Source: Phaffia rhodozyma (taxonomy: Eukaryota; Basidiomycota; Tremellomycetes; Cystofilobasidiales; Mrakiaceae). From it: DNA of 64,000 nt. The position numbers and the translations under genes were made by a program. Numbering within the stretch: position 1 is the first letter of the stretch; every line of letters starts with the position of its first letter. The notes below the pieces were generated by a model. The model did no database searches and was not told where the DNA came from. It saw nothing but the letters and a program-made list of their open reading frames with translations. Below, in pieces: positions 37,788 through 50,483 of this stretch. Where the stretch lies: NCBI GenBank assembly GCA_014706385.1, contig JACGZH010000009.1, positions 124,001 through 188,000 on the forward strand. Direction: 5' to 3'.

Positions 37788-40293
37788 ATGCCGCCACCAT
37801 CATCGTCAACCAATTCGGAGGCTAGACCTCAGAAGCTCTCTCGAAATCAGCTCAAGAGGGACAAGAAGAAAGCTAAGAAGGCCAATGCGTCGGTAGAAAC
37901 ACCCAATGGACATACAGACCACACAGACGCAGAGACCACGGATGCAGAGAGTACAGTAGATGCCGAGAGTGAAGTTGAGAGCGAGCTAAGTGTAAGTCCT
38001 CATCGATTTCTCTCAAGAGTACAAGACAGAACTCTTTTAATGCTTTCCGCCTCGCCTATCGACTGACTTGTGTGCATTCTCGCCTTTCCTTCTATGATAT
38101 GGGGGCTCATCGTAACTTGGGTTCAAATAGACACCTGCTACCTCGGTCGAAGATCTGACAGCATCCATTGATCTTTCAGATCCTGCGTTCGCTTCGTTTG
38201 CTTCCGTCCTTCAACGCTTCCAGGCCGACGACCAGTCTACACCGGTACGTGTTGATACTACCGACGTTGTGATTCCGCTTTCGTCGATATCTGATGCCTT
38301 CCGAATCCTATCTCTTTACATGTTGGGGTCGAATTCTAACAGGTCGACGGAGTGGGCGGAGACGGTATTGCCAGTAAAGGAGAGGTTATTTATTCGGACG
38401 AAGAAGATGAGGACGAGGAAGATCAGGATGAGCGAGCCGAGAAAGAGAAGTTGAGCAAAAAGAAGCAGAGAAAGCTGGCGGTTCGTCCTCTCCCCCTGAT
38501 CTCGCACGCGTTTGACTGAGTCTGCTTCACTCGTGGAGGAATCCAGACTTGGCTTGGAAAGATTAAGAACTGAACGGCCCGGCCAAACCTTTGCAGAGAT
38601 TAACAGTAGCAGATCTGAAATCATTGGTGTCCCATCCGGAAGTGATCGAATGGACGGATCCAACGGCTCGTGATCCAAGGTTACTTGTAGAACTCAAGTC
38701 GTACCGAAAGTGAGTTCCCTCCTTTTTAAGAGCGGCTCAATCATGTCTGGTTCCCTTAAGTTACTACAGCTAAATTCACGCGTCTTTGCATCAAAAGTAC
38801 TGTCCCTGTGCCCGGCCACTGGTCAGCCAAGCGAGATTATCTCCAAGGCAAGCGAGGAGTCGAGAAAGCAGCCTTCCAACTTCCCTGTTTGTCCATATTT
38901 CCTTGAACATACTGCCTGACGTCTAGGTATGTACTGATGTTCTTATTTAACATCTCTCAGCGCACATCGCCGATACCGGAATCGCTACCCAGCGGGATGC
39001 TATCAAGGAGAAGGAGAAGGAGCAGAGCTTGAAACAAAAGACGAGAGAACGAGTTCAGCCCAAAATGGGCAAGATTGATATCGATTACCAAAAGCTTCAC
39101 GACGCGTTTTTCCGATTCGCGACCAAACCCAAGATGACGGACTTTGGAGAGATGTATGTAGTTTTCTTTGAATGCTTTTCAGCAATCAAAGGACTTCGTT
39201 TGCTGATACCGGTATGGCTTCACTTTGCACCTTCTCTTCTCTCATCAGCTACTACGAAGGGAAAGAGCTTGAGGCCGACTTGAAAGAGAAACGACCAGGA
39301 GAGCTGTCGGAAGAACTCACAGAGGCGTTGTCCATCCCACCTCTTGCTCCTCCTCCGTGGTTGATCTCAATGCAGCGATACGGACCACCACCTTCGTACC
39401 CGTCACTTCGAATCAAAGGTCTCAACGCGCCTATTCCTAACGGTGCCCAATGGGGTTTCCACCCCGGAGGATGGGGCCGACCCCCAGTGGACGAGTACAA
39501 CCGGCCGATATACGGAGACGTGCTTGGTGTTCAAGGGAACCCTGCAGAGGATCAATACGCGTTGCCGATCGAGACTGAACTTTGGGGTGAATTAGAACCT
39601 GAAGACGAAGAAGAAGAGTCTGATTCCGATGATGAATCAACCACATCTTCCACTCCCGAGATCTTCCCTGATTCGGCTGATGCAGCCGGAACAGAGACTC
39701 CTTCTGGTCTTCAGAGCACAATCTCTACCGTTCCTTCCGGTATGGAGACTCCAGAATTCCTTGATATCCGAAAAGACAGAGAGGACTCGTTTTCCAGGGC
39801 AGGAACGGAGAGTGTGGAGCCTCAACAGTTGTACAAAGTCATCGAGGAGAAGCACATTGGCGTCAGAGGTTTCATGGGAAGTGAGAGGGGCTATGATCTC
39901 AATGGATCAGCACCCACCAGGGTATTGGGTGAAGAGGACCGTGGCGTCAAGGTTTGTCTTTTTTTTTAAATAATTCTCCCCGGCAATGTCTTTTCTCTCT
40001 CTCTAATATTTGGAGGTCTGATCCCAATCTTTTCTCCTTGTCTCTAGCGCAAGGCGGGTACGATCGAACTCACGTTGGATCCATCGGAGCTCGCATCGAT
40101 GAGCAAAGAAGAACTGGCAGCCCGATATGAAGCCCATCGGCAAGCCTCGGCCGTTTCTTCTAGTCGAGACACTGAAGATTTGTCGGACATGGTGGCGGAA
40201 GAGATGGGTAGGAAGAAATCAAGACAGGCCGGTCCAAGGAAGGATAGAGGAAAAACAAGTGGAAGAGGGGATGAGGGAAATTTCAAGTTCTAG
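37788..40293 (+). CDS. CUS1: Splicing factor 3B subunit 2 (SAP145/Cus1), U2 snRNP
   Basis: Start at 37788 (MPPPSSSTNSEARPQKLS) with a basic KRDKKKAKKANA stretch; stop TAG at 40291-40293. Exons join through VIYSDEEDEDEEDQDERAEK, LTVADLKSLVSHPEVIEWTD, then the DUF382 core DPRLLVELKSYRN, TVPVPGHWSAKRDYLQGKRG. The PSP-type proline-rich segment follows: IPPLAPPPWLISMQRYGPPP, SYPSLRIKGLNAPIP and WGFHPGGWGRPPVDE. SF3B2 binds SF3B4 and stabilises U2 snRNA at the branch point. The C-terminus is acidic then basic (MGRKKSRQAGPRKDRGK). Length and motif order match the family. One of three splicing genes in the window, not otherwise linked. Confidence 0.94.
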
Positions 40294-40493
40294 AAAGGGC
40301 TTATGGCTTATTTGTCTGTTCTTGCTTGATTTATTGTGATTGCCATTGTAAACTTGAATAAAGTGAGGACAACGGCTCGTCGCAAAGGAAACAAAAGAGA
40401 TGCGGTATGGATAGAGTAATGTACAACTGAGCGCCATCAGGCCCAAATGAAAGAAGAGGAGATGAGAAGATCACACTAATTCTTCCTTCCCTT

Positions 40494-41518
40494 TCAATCT
40501 CTGATAACGTTCTCCCAACCACCAGCCCTCCTGACACTCTTCTCAATCTCTCCTTTCGTCTTTTGCAACTTGTTGAGCTTGATGTCTCTGCTCATCGCAG
40601 CGGTGTCCTGGCCGTACTTGGCGTAGAGAGCTCGAAGGAACTCTTGTTCGGCAGGAGTGGTGTGGCGAAGAGGTTTGCTCGATGGACGGGAAGCGGCGTA
40701 TTCCTCAAGTTCTGATTTGATACAGCGAATTGGATGTTTAGGTTGCTGTTTCCAGAAGAAGGGGAGGAGAGAGAAAGGAGAACAGAAAAACGGAAAGGAA
40801 ATATGCACAAACCTTTGACCAATTGTTTTGCCTTTCCTTTCCCCTTCCCAATGTCCTCCTCAGGCTCCTGCTCAACCTCCATCTCCTCCGCATCCTCCTC
40901 AGCCAAGATAATGTCAACCACATTTCCAGCTTCGTCCCTCACAATCCTTCCATATCCTTTTGGGATCTTTCCAGACGGAAGAGAAGATGTAACCTCGATC
41001 TTGGGAGGAGCGAGCTTGGTAGTAGGGTTGGACGACGAGATGGGGAAAATCTCCTTTTCAATTCCACCCGCTCGACGAGGGGCAAGAGTGGAGAGAAGAC
41101 CAAGATCTGTGTAGCTAAGAGCGACGAGAAACGTGGCGAATAGGATAGATAACAGGATGTACACACATAAGAGTAAGTTACCATGCCGTTGCGTGTGGTA
41201 CCGAGCCGGATTTTTTGAGAGGAAGAAGAACATTTAGAACATCAAGTAGAAAATACAGGAGCTTACTTTTGAAGCACAGTCTTCTTCTTGTCCCAAGCAG
41301 CGACAAGAGGAGCCGGTCCTCGAATAACAACCTTTTTAGCCGAAGATTTGTTCTTCGTCGTCCGGATAGCCTTCGCGCCAGATCGGGACTTATTTCGCTC
41401 TGGATGACGGATAGACCGACAATAGAGCAACGTTTGCAATCAGACTAGTTAAGAGAAAACAACAAGAGCTCTACCTGCTTCCCAATTGAAATGTTACTTA
41501 CGACGAGGATTGGCCATA
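40494..41518 (-). CDS. NOP16: Nucleolar protein 16, 60S ribosome biogenesis
   Basis: Start at 41518 (MANPRQRNKSRSG, split by an intron), then KAIRTTKNKSSAKKVVIRGP, PLVAAWDKKKTVLQ and LGLLSTLAPRRAGGIE. The conserved PKGYGRIVRDEAGNVVDI is followed by an acidic patch and a terminal segment, TTPAEQEFLRALYAKYGQD, TAAMSRDIKLNKLQKTKGEI, ending VIRD and TGA at 40494-40496. NOP16 is a pre-60S assembly factor in the nucleolus. The basic N-terminus, the YGRIVRDE block and the Myb-like C-terminal helices all agree with the family. It converges with CUS1 with a 200-base gap. Confidence 0.92.
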
Positions 41519-42403
41519 TTGTTTAAGTTGGAGTAAAAGAAGTTGTGTGAGTGTGAGCTAGGACGTGTTCGAGTTATCCAGGTGTTAATCAGAAAGACAA
41601 AATTCGCTGACTAGGTAGTCACCATGAGAGAAGAGCAGTGCATGATGGGGCACGTGGATTATGTTGTGGCGTCCTTCGAAAATTCGAGTACAAAAACTCT
41701 GCGTTCCCTAACTTTTTCCTTCTGTTCACCACCATTGTCCTCGTGTCTTTTTCTTTCTAATTTCCTTTCTCTTGCTCCTTGTCCTTTACTATGCTGAAGG
41801 ACATGGAGTGAGAAAGTAAAGACTGAGTGAGTTGTTCCTTTCTTCTTGGGTCTTATTTTAGTCCGTGTTTATGAAGACTTATCTTAATTTTTCTCATTCT
41901 TTAGCCAGCTATTACTGACAATTTCAAAACTGAACCCTGATCATCTATGTCCTGCTCAATGTTTCCGTATCTACATCTTTTCTTGTCAATTCACATTTAT
42001 ATACAAAGTAAGAAGGGAATCCTGATGATGAGACTTGCCAACACAATTAGAGTCAAGCTCACATGTGCTCTGCCATCGTGCATCCACAATGAGTGTCGGG
42101 TCCGGCCTACCCTTAATGTCACTGAGGGATTCCTTTCTATCTTGCCTTCTTTCTATACATATTCTTTTCTTCCTATGATTCTGCCACTGTTTGGATTCAT
42201 GTTTATTATCACTATTTTGGACCAGAGATGAAGCGAACATATGAAAACCAAATAACTATCAGGCTTGTTGTAAAGGCATGGCGCCCGATAATTAAAACAT
42301 AATTTGAGAGCTCTACAACCGTTCGGAAGGTTTAATCAAAGCAACTCTCATTTGGGCTACTTTAAACCCTGTCCGTCTCCCACAACTCAAAACCTGTAAC
42401 ACC
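41519..42403. other. Divergent promoter region between NOP16 and NUC1
   Basis: About 0.9 kb of AT-rich sequence with T-rich tracts near 41700-41900. Short open frames are present but none is family-like. Confidence 0.55.
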
Positions 42404-44278
42404 ATGGCCCCTTCGGTCCTCGTCCAATCGGCTATATTCTCCACAGGTCTCCTCCTCGGTGTAGGAACGACCGCTTATCTGACTGGTCCCTCCAAACCCA
42501 AGCCTGGATCGGTTGCCATCGCCGTTCCGAGTCCTGGACAGGTCACCGTGTTGCCTGCTCCTGGTTCTGCTCCTTATTCTTCTGCCTCTACTCCAGGACA
42601 GGCAAGGAGCGAGACCAGAGCGATCTTGGACATCGGATCGAATACAGGATTCAGAACGCCAGTCGATGGAGAGATTTGGAAATTTGGAGTGCCCAGTCAG
42701 TTCGTTTCAAGTTCAAGATCAATAGAAGGAAGATGATGAGCCCTAATTGTTCTTCTCTCTTTTGGGATTTCTCAACAAGCTTCTACCTCGGACGTTCTGA
42801 GAAGGAGAGCGTATGTGTGCTTTTAACAGAGTTTTTTTTTCCTTCTGTTCGTTAGATAAGAACTAATTACTCCGCGGTCTTTATGTCTGTGTAGGTATAT
42901 CACCGCTTACGATCGACGGTTGCAACATCGTCAGTCGGTTATTCTTTGTCTGGGGTTTCTTTCCTGCTAACCGACAAGGAACCTATAAGAGCTCATCAAA
43001 TTCATATCTCAACTCCGTTCATTTCCTTAGCCGCTTGGGTAAGACCTTCTTTCTTCTCTCCTTGCTCTGTGTTCTTTTGGCTGATATTATACGTTTTCAT
43101 CGTACGTATTGCGCCTCTTAGACGGCTGAACATCTCACGATCGCCAACCTAGCCAAAGCCCCTGTTCAGCCCGGTGAGACCACCGCGATTTCGAGAGACA
43201 AGTCTAAGTTCGAAGAAGATGAAGATATCCCGGGTCTCTTTAGGGCGAAGCTTAAGGACTACTTCAGGAGTGGATATGACAGAGGACATATGGTTCCTGC
43301 GGCAGATGCCAAGATCAGTCAGGTTTGAGCAATCCCTTGTCCTTGGTTTAAATCGTATTCGCGCGGCGAAGGAAACGCTGACCCCTAATGGTATGGGATT
43401 TCAGGAAGCGATGAACGAGACGTTCTTGTTGTCTAATATCGCTCCTCAGGTGGGAGATGGCTTCAATAGACACTGTTCGTTTGCTCGTTTCCTTATTCAT
43501 TCTCTTTTCCTAATCAAGCAGACTGATCAGTACTGACCTTTGTTTATCAAACTATAGACTGGGCTTACCTAGAGGAGTGGTGTCGAAAGTTGACGAACGA
43601 GTTCTCAGACGTTTACGTCTTTACTATTCCTCTGTACTTGCCGACAAAATCATTGGCAGATGGGAAATGGCGTGTGACACACGAAGTGATCGGAAACCCA
43701 CCTTCGATCTCTGTGCCCACTCATTTCTCCAAAGTCATCTTGACGTCTCGTGTGCCTCGAGGTGAGGATCCAAAGAAGTCCATCAACAGGGAAGTGAGCA
43801 TGGCTGGGTTCGTGCTGCCTAATGCTATCATCCCGTATGTCCTTTTTCATACTATCAAGTTCTTTCTTGAGAGCAGTCTGTTGGATCTAGTTCCCTTCGT
43901 CGCTGACTGTCTTAACTTTAATTATTCTGATAACCTCTATCTCGGAAACGAAAACAAAGGGATGAGGTTCCTCTTGAGTCTTTCCAAGTGCCCGGTATGA
44001 TCCCTTTGTTCTCTTACGTCCTGTATTCTTTTTTTCCTTTTATCTCCGATCGACTAAATACATATCCTCCTTGTGCACTGTTCATAGTGGAGCAAATCGA
44101 GCGAGCCTCTGGTTTGAGCTTGTTCTCATCCGACATTCAACGTCTCGCTCTACCGCTCTGCAAGGAAACAAAGTGTCAGCTCATCGTCCGTCGGTTTGAT
44201 GACACCCGAAAGAAACTTGAGGCTTCCGGCGGTGGAAAAGGAAAACAGACTGGGCTGATCGGAGGTGGGAGGATGTGA
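42404..44278 (+). CDS. NUC1: Mitochondrial nuclease of the DNA/RNA non-specific endonuclease family (Nuc1/EndoG)
   Basis: Start at 42404 ([20 protein letters not shown]): a hydrophobic N-terminal helix that would target or anchor the protein in mitochondria. A Pro/Ser linker follows, then [64 protein letters not shown] (the catalytic DRGHM motif), [32 protein letters not shown] and [10 protein letters not shown]-terminal part: [18 protein letters not shown]. Stop TGA at 44276-44278. The metal-binding Asn (NIAPQ) and the His of DRGH are intact, so it should be active. Residues PAW come from an 8-nt exon at 43031-43038. EndoG enzymes act in mitochondrial DNA turnover and apoptosis-like death. 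Confidence 0.95.
43031..43038 (+). other. 8-nt coding microexon in NUC1
   Basis: CCGCTTGG is flanked by TTCCTTAG and GTAAGACC. Together with the last base of the previous exon it codes Pro-Ala-Trp and restores H-P-A-W-T-A-E-H-L, as in EndoG homologues (x-P-x-W-x-x-E-H-L). Confidence 0.82.
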
Positions 44279-44546
44279 AAAGGTCAAGAAAGGACAGAAG
44301 GGGCGATCTGAAAGTTTCTTTCATTCCAGTTAATGAAATACAATGTAAACAATCCACAGGTCGTTTGCAGCAAGTCATAGCGAGAAAGAGAAGAATATTA
44401 GAAGGTATATTTCATGCATTGTTTTTGATTCAAACATCGTCAAGTCTTTCTCAGACTGACACAAAACACATCCAGGGCAGAGAAAAGAGTGCTCCCAAAC
44501 AACGGCTAGAGTACATCTCGTTTTACTGATCCAGTCTATTAGGGCT

Positions 44547-45460
44547 TTACTTTCCGAGCTTTTGTCGAGCCGTTCGGGTAGCCTGAAAGCAGAACAAAGG
44601 AGTAAAGAGAAAGAATATTTAGTGAATTTTACTGATAGGAAAAATGACTGGGATATATGAGATGGCACAGAGGAAAGATCAGCATTCATACCTTGCGTCG
44701 CTTGTTGTATCTGGTAAGACGAGAAGGAATGATTGGATGCAGAAAAAGTGAATACAGTGAGTATACCAGAGCCTAGGAGCCTAGTTCGGAGGAAGAAAGC
44801 GATGAGGGGGTAGACTGACTTGTGCTTGCTCATCATTTTCTTTCTCTTTCGTTTCACACTGTCCATCAGGATCCCACCCACAGCGGTAGTTGTATCGAGA
44901 GTGTTTTCCCTGCCATTGCCGACTCTGATGGCCCTTCGGACAAGCTTCTTCTCCGCCAATCGTTTCATGCACGTCGCCCTAAAGGAAGTACACCTCTCCC
45001 ACTCGAATAGCTTTGCCCGTCGTTCGGAAGCGTCCAACGAGTCGTCGCCTTCTCTGGCAGCAGTCTCATACTCTGCTGGGAGCCGCTTGCCATACATCTT
45101 GAGATGACCCTCCAGCGGGCTGTCTGCCTGAGTGGGCAAGGCGGACGAGGCGAGTGGGAACCTAACGAACGATTGAGTTCGGGCGGTCTCGAGAAGGGTG
45201 CTGAATGGGATACAATCCGGGTGAAGGATAGGATCCAGTGGGTTTCGAAGATAGTGAGGAGGAGCACAGGAGGCCGAAGGCGAGGGAACAGATGGACAGG
45301 TGATGGATCGAAGAGGAATAGGAAGTATGTCTGGCAGGGTAGGATACGAGTGAACTGGGCTCGTCAAGGATGACCGACGACCGATCTGGGTGGCCGGGGT
45401 TATCGAAAAGTGCCTAGCCAACGGTCTAGACACCGCAGAAAGGATTGAAGGCCGGAACAT
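44547..45460 (-). CDS. COX24: Mitochondrial small-subunit ribosomal protein mS38 (COX24/AURKAIP1 family)
   Basis: Start at 45460: MFRPSILSAVSRPLARHFSI, a basic, Ser/Arg-rich mitochondrial presequence. A low-complexity middle follows. The diagnostic basic C-terminus is built from three exons: SVKRKRKKMMSKHK, YNKRRK and ATRTARQKLGK, ending TAA at 44547-44549. The K-R-K-x-K-M-x-K-H-K-x-x-K-R motif is characteristic of mS38, a ribosomal protein near the mRNA channel that in yeast is needed for COX1 expression. The middle section also has GKRLPAEYETAAREG. The last two introns are placed exactly by the conserved tail. Confidence 0.86.
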
Positions 45461-46106
45461 TACGTGACGCCTGTCCTATAGGGATGAATATGTATATATG
45501 TATGTACGCTCAGATGGGTCAGATGTGTGCGATGGTCTGATGAACAGAGGATGCTTGGTGGACAGAACGAAGGTGGATGTAATGATGAGAGAAGAGAAGA
45601 GACTTTTTTCTTCCTTCCGCTTCTTTTCTTTCCGTCTAATTCGCTCGTTCGTTTTTTCTATTAATGATTAGTCGGTTCTGTAATTAAGGACTACAGCCGG
45701 ATTGTCTATCAAGGGATATAGTGAGATTCTCTAATGGAACTCTGTAGTCGAATATCGTTTTTGTACCATGACCCATCGCGCTCTTTCCCACCATCTGATC
45801 CTACTTTCGACTCGTTGTACCTTGAGCATATAGCTAATCGGGCTGACGAATCTTGTACGGACACAGTCTTTCTCTTCTCGAGACCATCAGATGCACTCGC
45901 AACCCTGTAGAGACTTGCCTTGCGCTCTGACTGGCACGATAGGCGTTGTAACCATTCACCGTAACCATCGACAGACCAGACCTCCACGCCGCCTTGTCTG
46001 TCAATCTCATCCACATCACTTTCCTCTCCTACCTTTCTGCTCACATCCATCTCTTCCTCATCACCTCATCACCCATCACTCTCGTCCTTACTTACATACA
46101 TACGAC
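45461..46106. other. Divergent promoter region between mS38 and PRE2
   Basis: About 0.65 kb with T/C-rich sequence at 45600-45660. A 113-codon minus-strand open frame overlaps it but has no family features. Confidence 0.55.
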
Positions 46107-47855
46107 ATGAACAAACTCCTCTCCCAGTTCTCACCTCGTCCAGAACAAGACCAAACAGAAAACTTGTTTGGAAACATCGAGACCGACAAGGGTGTTCGAT
46201 TCGGAGTCCCTGCTGTTCCTGATGTAAGTCATACTGTTTGAATGACTTTCTATCCATCTTTTTATGTTCGCATCGCCTTTCTAGAGCATTCATTCCGGAA
46301 CCAATTCAAGACAAAGTTCTCTCTTGCTATGGTTTTGAGCAAAACCGGTCTGGCTGAAGAGCAGGAAGAGATCGTCGCCAAATCACCTCGGTTTGAATAG
46401 AGATGAACAAACCAGACTTGAGAGGGACTTGGATGAACGATTTGGCTTGCAGCTGTTCTCTCTATTCTCCTTCCCTTTCTCTTGTTCATGAAAGATCCTG
46501 ACACTTTGGCCTACTCACTCCGATACAGCCCTCAGCTTTCCTTAGACTTCATACAGATGATCACTCAGATCCATCATGCAAGATCAAGCTCAACCATGGA
46601 ACCACCACGCTCGCGTTCCGGTACAAAGGAGGTATCATCGTTGCAGTCGATAGTCGAGCGACCGCAGGGAGCTATATTGGTATGAAAGACTCCTATCGAC
46701 TCCTCCCTCATTTTGTTGTGGTAGAATCCTTAGCGCTGACTGATCTATGATTATCCTGATACGCTTCATTCAGCCTCGGGAACGGTCAAGAAGGTAATCG
46801 AGATCAACAAGTATCTTTTGGGAACCATGGCCGGAGGAGCTGGTACATTCTTTTCTACTCTGTATGTTCTCGTCCCTCCTGTATGATTTCTGATAAACTC
46901 TGTGTCTTCTTTTCCCTCCATTTTGCTGCCATGTTCCCCCTTAGCCGATTGTCAATACTGGGAAACCTACCTTGGAATGCAATGCAGGCTGCATGAGCTT
47001 CGAGAGAAGGAGAGGATCTCGGTCGCAGCTGCCAGCAAGTATCTTTCTAACTTGGTGTATTCGTACAAGGGTATGGGACTTAGTATGGGAACAATGATCT
47101 GTGGATGGGATAAGACGGTACGTCTGTACGTCAACACGCCTTTTTGGACTACACAGACTCATCATTGCTTCTGGCATTCGTTTTGTCTTATGAATCGATC
47201 GAAACATAGGGACCAGCATTGTATTACGTGGATTCGGACGGTTCGAGATTAAAAGGTGACGTCTTTTCAGTCGGTTCTGGATCGACCTTTGCTTATGGAG
47301 TATTAGATCAGGTGCGTACTCTTGTGCAGCTTTGGACTTGCTTTGGTTATCCTTGTGTGAAAAGTACGCAAGAGAAAAGAAATGATGAATCATGGAGAGG
47401 ATCGGTTCTATTTCAATACTGACGCGTGCAATTGTATGACCATTCATTTCTCGCTTCTCTTGAACCGGGCCGGGTCGGTAGGGATACAACTGGGATTTAT
47501 CAGATGATGATGCTAAGGAGTTAGGACGAAGGTCGATCTGCGCTGCTGGTCACGTAAGTTTGATATTTAACATCTTCATTTACATCCCTCGTTCTTGGCC
47601 TTTAACGTTTGATATCTTGACCTCTCCTCTCACATCTAGCGGGATGCCTACTCTGGAAACACAATCAATCTGTATCACGTCAAGGAGACTGGTTGGGAGT
47701 TTATCGACAACTACGATCTCTCGGCGCTTTGGTACGAGTACCAGGATGTCAAGGAAGTTAAGTGGGCGCTCGCAAGGGAACGAGCGGAACAAGCTACAAG
47801 AGAAGCTGCTGCTGGCTCGTCATCGATTACAGGGGGAGCACCAATGGAGACCTAG
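46107..47855 (+). CDS. PRE2: 20S proteasome beta5 subunit (chymotrypsin-like)
   Basis: Start at 46107: [20 protein letters not shown] as propeptide, then [18 protein letters not shown] directly before the mature N-terminus [20 protein letters not shown], where the first Thr is the catalytic nucleophile released by autocleavage after Gly. [79 protein letters not shown] and [18 protein letters not shown] follow. Stop TAG at 47853-47855. Catalytic residues Thr1, Asp17 and Lys33 lie in conserved context. Between donor 46217 (PAVPD) and LHTDD at about 46.55 kb one further small exon is needed for frame; 46371-46390 fits but is unproven. Otherwise complete. Confidence 0.94.
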
Positions 47856-48104
47856 ACATTGGATTGTATAATTGGATGAGATGGAACGATATTATTTCTT
47901 TCCTTTACAACGTGTTCCACGAGAAGTATTTTTTATATATTTGTCTCTTATCGGTGACTGGTTTCTCCAGTCTAAGAAATCAGTCCAATCTATATGATAG
48001 CAAATCAAAATCCTCAGAAAGCCACAACCCTCGTTTCTCGTTCTTAGCGCCTCCTCGTTCGTATTTCCATTTTCTTGTTGATTCGGAGTCAACGGGAGTC
48101 TAAA

Positions 48105-50242
48105 CTAAATTTGAAGCGTCTTTTTAGCAGCGGCTACAACTTCTGCTTTGCCCGTGTTCTACGAGATAGCGAACATCAAAAACATACACAAAAGACCAGG
48201 AGTGAGTATTAATTCTAAAAAAATAAATTGTTAAGGGAGAGAGAAGGACAGACTTTGTTCAAGTCATCAGAGATCTTAACACAGTCTGTTCCATCGATGA
48301 TCGATAATTTGATCACCTAAGTACCTCCCATTGAGTAGTATGATCCCCAGAAACAATGAAATTTTCAGAACGTACTCTTCGACCAGGAAGTTGAAGAGAG
48401 GGAGAGAAAGTGGAAAGCGAAAGAAAGGGGGGACGCACAATGTTGAGTGCTTTCGAGTCTGCCTTTGAATCACTTGCACGATGGAAATCATTCGTAAGGA
48501 ACGTTCCTATTCCGAATGTCGCTCCTATCTGAATCTCTTTGCAAGCCTTTGAACCGAGTGTTATGCCCGTTAAACCTCTTGCCCGCTTGATTCAGAGAAA
48601 TAGACGGGAAGCTACACTCGAAGAAGAGTGGGTGGAACCAAATAAGAGGAAGAGACAGTGACGGACCTTCTGGATATCAACACACGTCTTGACATCCAAA
48701 CCATCCGAGAAGACTATGAATTTGTCCTTCATATCGACTCCCAATCTATCATACGTCTCTTTTGCCAGATTTGCATACTCAATCGGGTCTCCTGAGTCTT
48801 GCCGGAGTCCACGCCACGCTCGAGCTCGGTCGGCAGTAAATGTCGAAAAGAAGATGGGAGTTGAGAACGTATCGGTGAGAGCGGTATGTAAAGGTGATGT
48901 GGGAGAGGGTGGGTAAACTTTATATGAGAAAAAGATATCAGACCACTTGTTAAGAAGCCATATACTGAACGTCGCGCATATACATTTCTCGACAAAGATT
49001 TCTCACCAGACTCCCATAGATCTAACGCGATGGGATTGGCATCTGTGTATCCTTTTAGTGCCGCAATGCCCATCGTCCATTCGTGTGCTATCGTCCCTAC
49101 TGGGTTTAGATCATATTTATGTGCAAAGTGAACCTGTTCATGTATGTTCAAGATGAGGTGGTTTTCAGTGAATATAATTCGCCTTCGAGAAAGAGAAACG
49201 CTGAGAATTCTGACATTAGATGTTCCGGCGAGCCTTCCAGCTCCGGAATATCCATTTGATTTAGCATCTGATTGTCCCTCCAAGAGACCGCGAAGTACGA
49301 GGTCGTGAACCTCATAAGATCGACGTCGGCGGGTTCCGAACTCTGAAAACGCGATACCGTGTGCTAGAAGGCTAGCCGCTTTGCTCTTAGCATTATCTGT
49401 GAGATGTCACGGTCAGTCGTAAAGTTTGATTCAGAAGAAGAACGTAAGCCATTTCAGAACATAAACGAAGTGATTACACAGAGGATGAAAGTCTCACCTT
49501 TTGCAGAATCGATTGTCCAGTCCGTATCGGTGTGTAGGAAGAAAGCTTCCGAAAGGAGCGCCATCAGAGGAACCTGTTGAACAGTTAACGAGATTTGAAT
49601 ATCAGAAAGGGATGTCTGACTAGACTTTCAAATGTGATGGACATTGCGAATAAGACACGGACCTCGTACAGGATGACTTCTTTCCAAAGGCCTTTGACCG
49701 TGATCTCGACGTCTCCAACATCTACTTCATCCGCAGAGACCGGAACAAAATGAGCAGTCACCTGATCTTCAGGAGAGAGCCTCAGATTCTGTAGAAAGTC
49801 GAGGTAGGTCGCTTGAAAGTATGGGCATTTCGTCTCAAGCCATGTCCGCTCGTCCTTAGAAAGCTTGACCTTGGAGAGTTCTAAAATTCGAAGGACGAGG
49901 GATCGAGTGAAATTAGCGCGACGGGCGGAAGAGGCTACATTCAAATACCATCTATGCGTACCTTGAACTTTAGTCGAAAACCAGTCAAAGGATAATCGCG
50001 AAAACTTTGTGTCTGGCCGTCGGTTATAGAATTTGTACTCGACCGTCTCGTTGGGGAAACATTGAACGACTGCTTGCTGCATCGTCAGCTTGTGGAAAAT
50101 AACGATGTGTGGTCGCGTGCGGAGAACGGCTGTCAGTTGGTGGTACGCTTGCTTCCAGAGATCAGAGCTCGTACACTGAGCGACGTATATATACCTTATA
50201 TAGATCTGTATCCAAGATGGATGCTGCTGCTGCTCTTGTCAT
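48105..50242 (-). CDS. NPT1: Nicotinate phosphoribosyltransferase
   Basis: Preiss-Handler NAD salvage: nicotinate + PRPP + ATP to nicotinate mononucleotide (EC 6.3.4.21). The first exon is short: ATG at 50240-50242, MTRAAAASILDTDLYK, then directly LTMQQAVVQCFPNETVEYKF, YNRRPDTKFSRLSFDWF, QATYLDFLQNLRLSPEDQ, IEYANLAKETYDRLGVDM, KFIVFSDGLDVKTCVDIQ and GATFGIGTFLTNDF. The tail TGKAEVVAAAKKTLQI ends in TAG at 48105-48107. The LDTDLYK-LTMQQAV junction over an intron is the conserved start of this family and fixes the start, rather than the internal Met at 50082. Further expected features are GTIAHEWTMG and DSGDP (phosphoribosyl binding). Confidence 0.94.
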
Positions 50243-50483
50243 GTTGACTGATATGATTGATAGTTCGGATGTCTGTGTAAAGGAGAATGCTGAAGGAAAG
50301 GGAAGACGTCAGAGATCAACCGATAAGGTGCTGAGGCTGATGTAAGACTTGTATCGAATTTAACCCTAATACCTCTCATTCAGCTTTTCAAAGCAAACAC
50401 ATTCTTCACACTCGGTCACACGTCTACAAACCCATACACACTCACATACCCTCATACGTATCATCCGAACAGACACTTGAACA

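Noticed and set aside
45709..46050. 113-codon minus-strand frame MDVSRKVGEESDVDEIDRQ
   Set aside because: Overlaps the promoter between mS38 and PRE2, has no family features, and open frames of this size occur by chance.
50082..50082. Internal Met (MQQAVVQ) as start of NPT1
   Set aside because: The family has LDTDLYKLTMQQA before it, and an exon coding exactly MTRAAAASILDTDLYK with a GTATAT donor lies just upstream.
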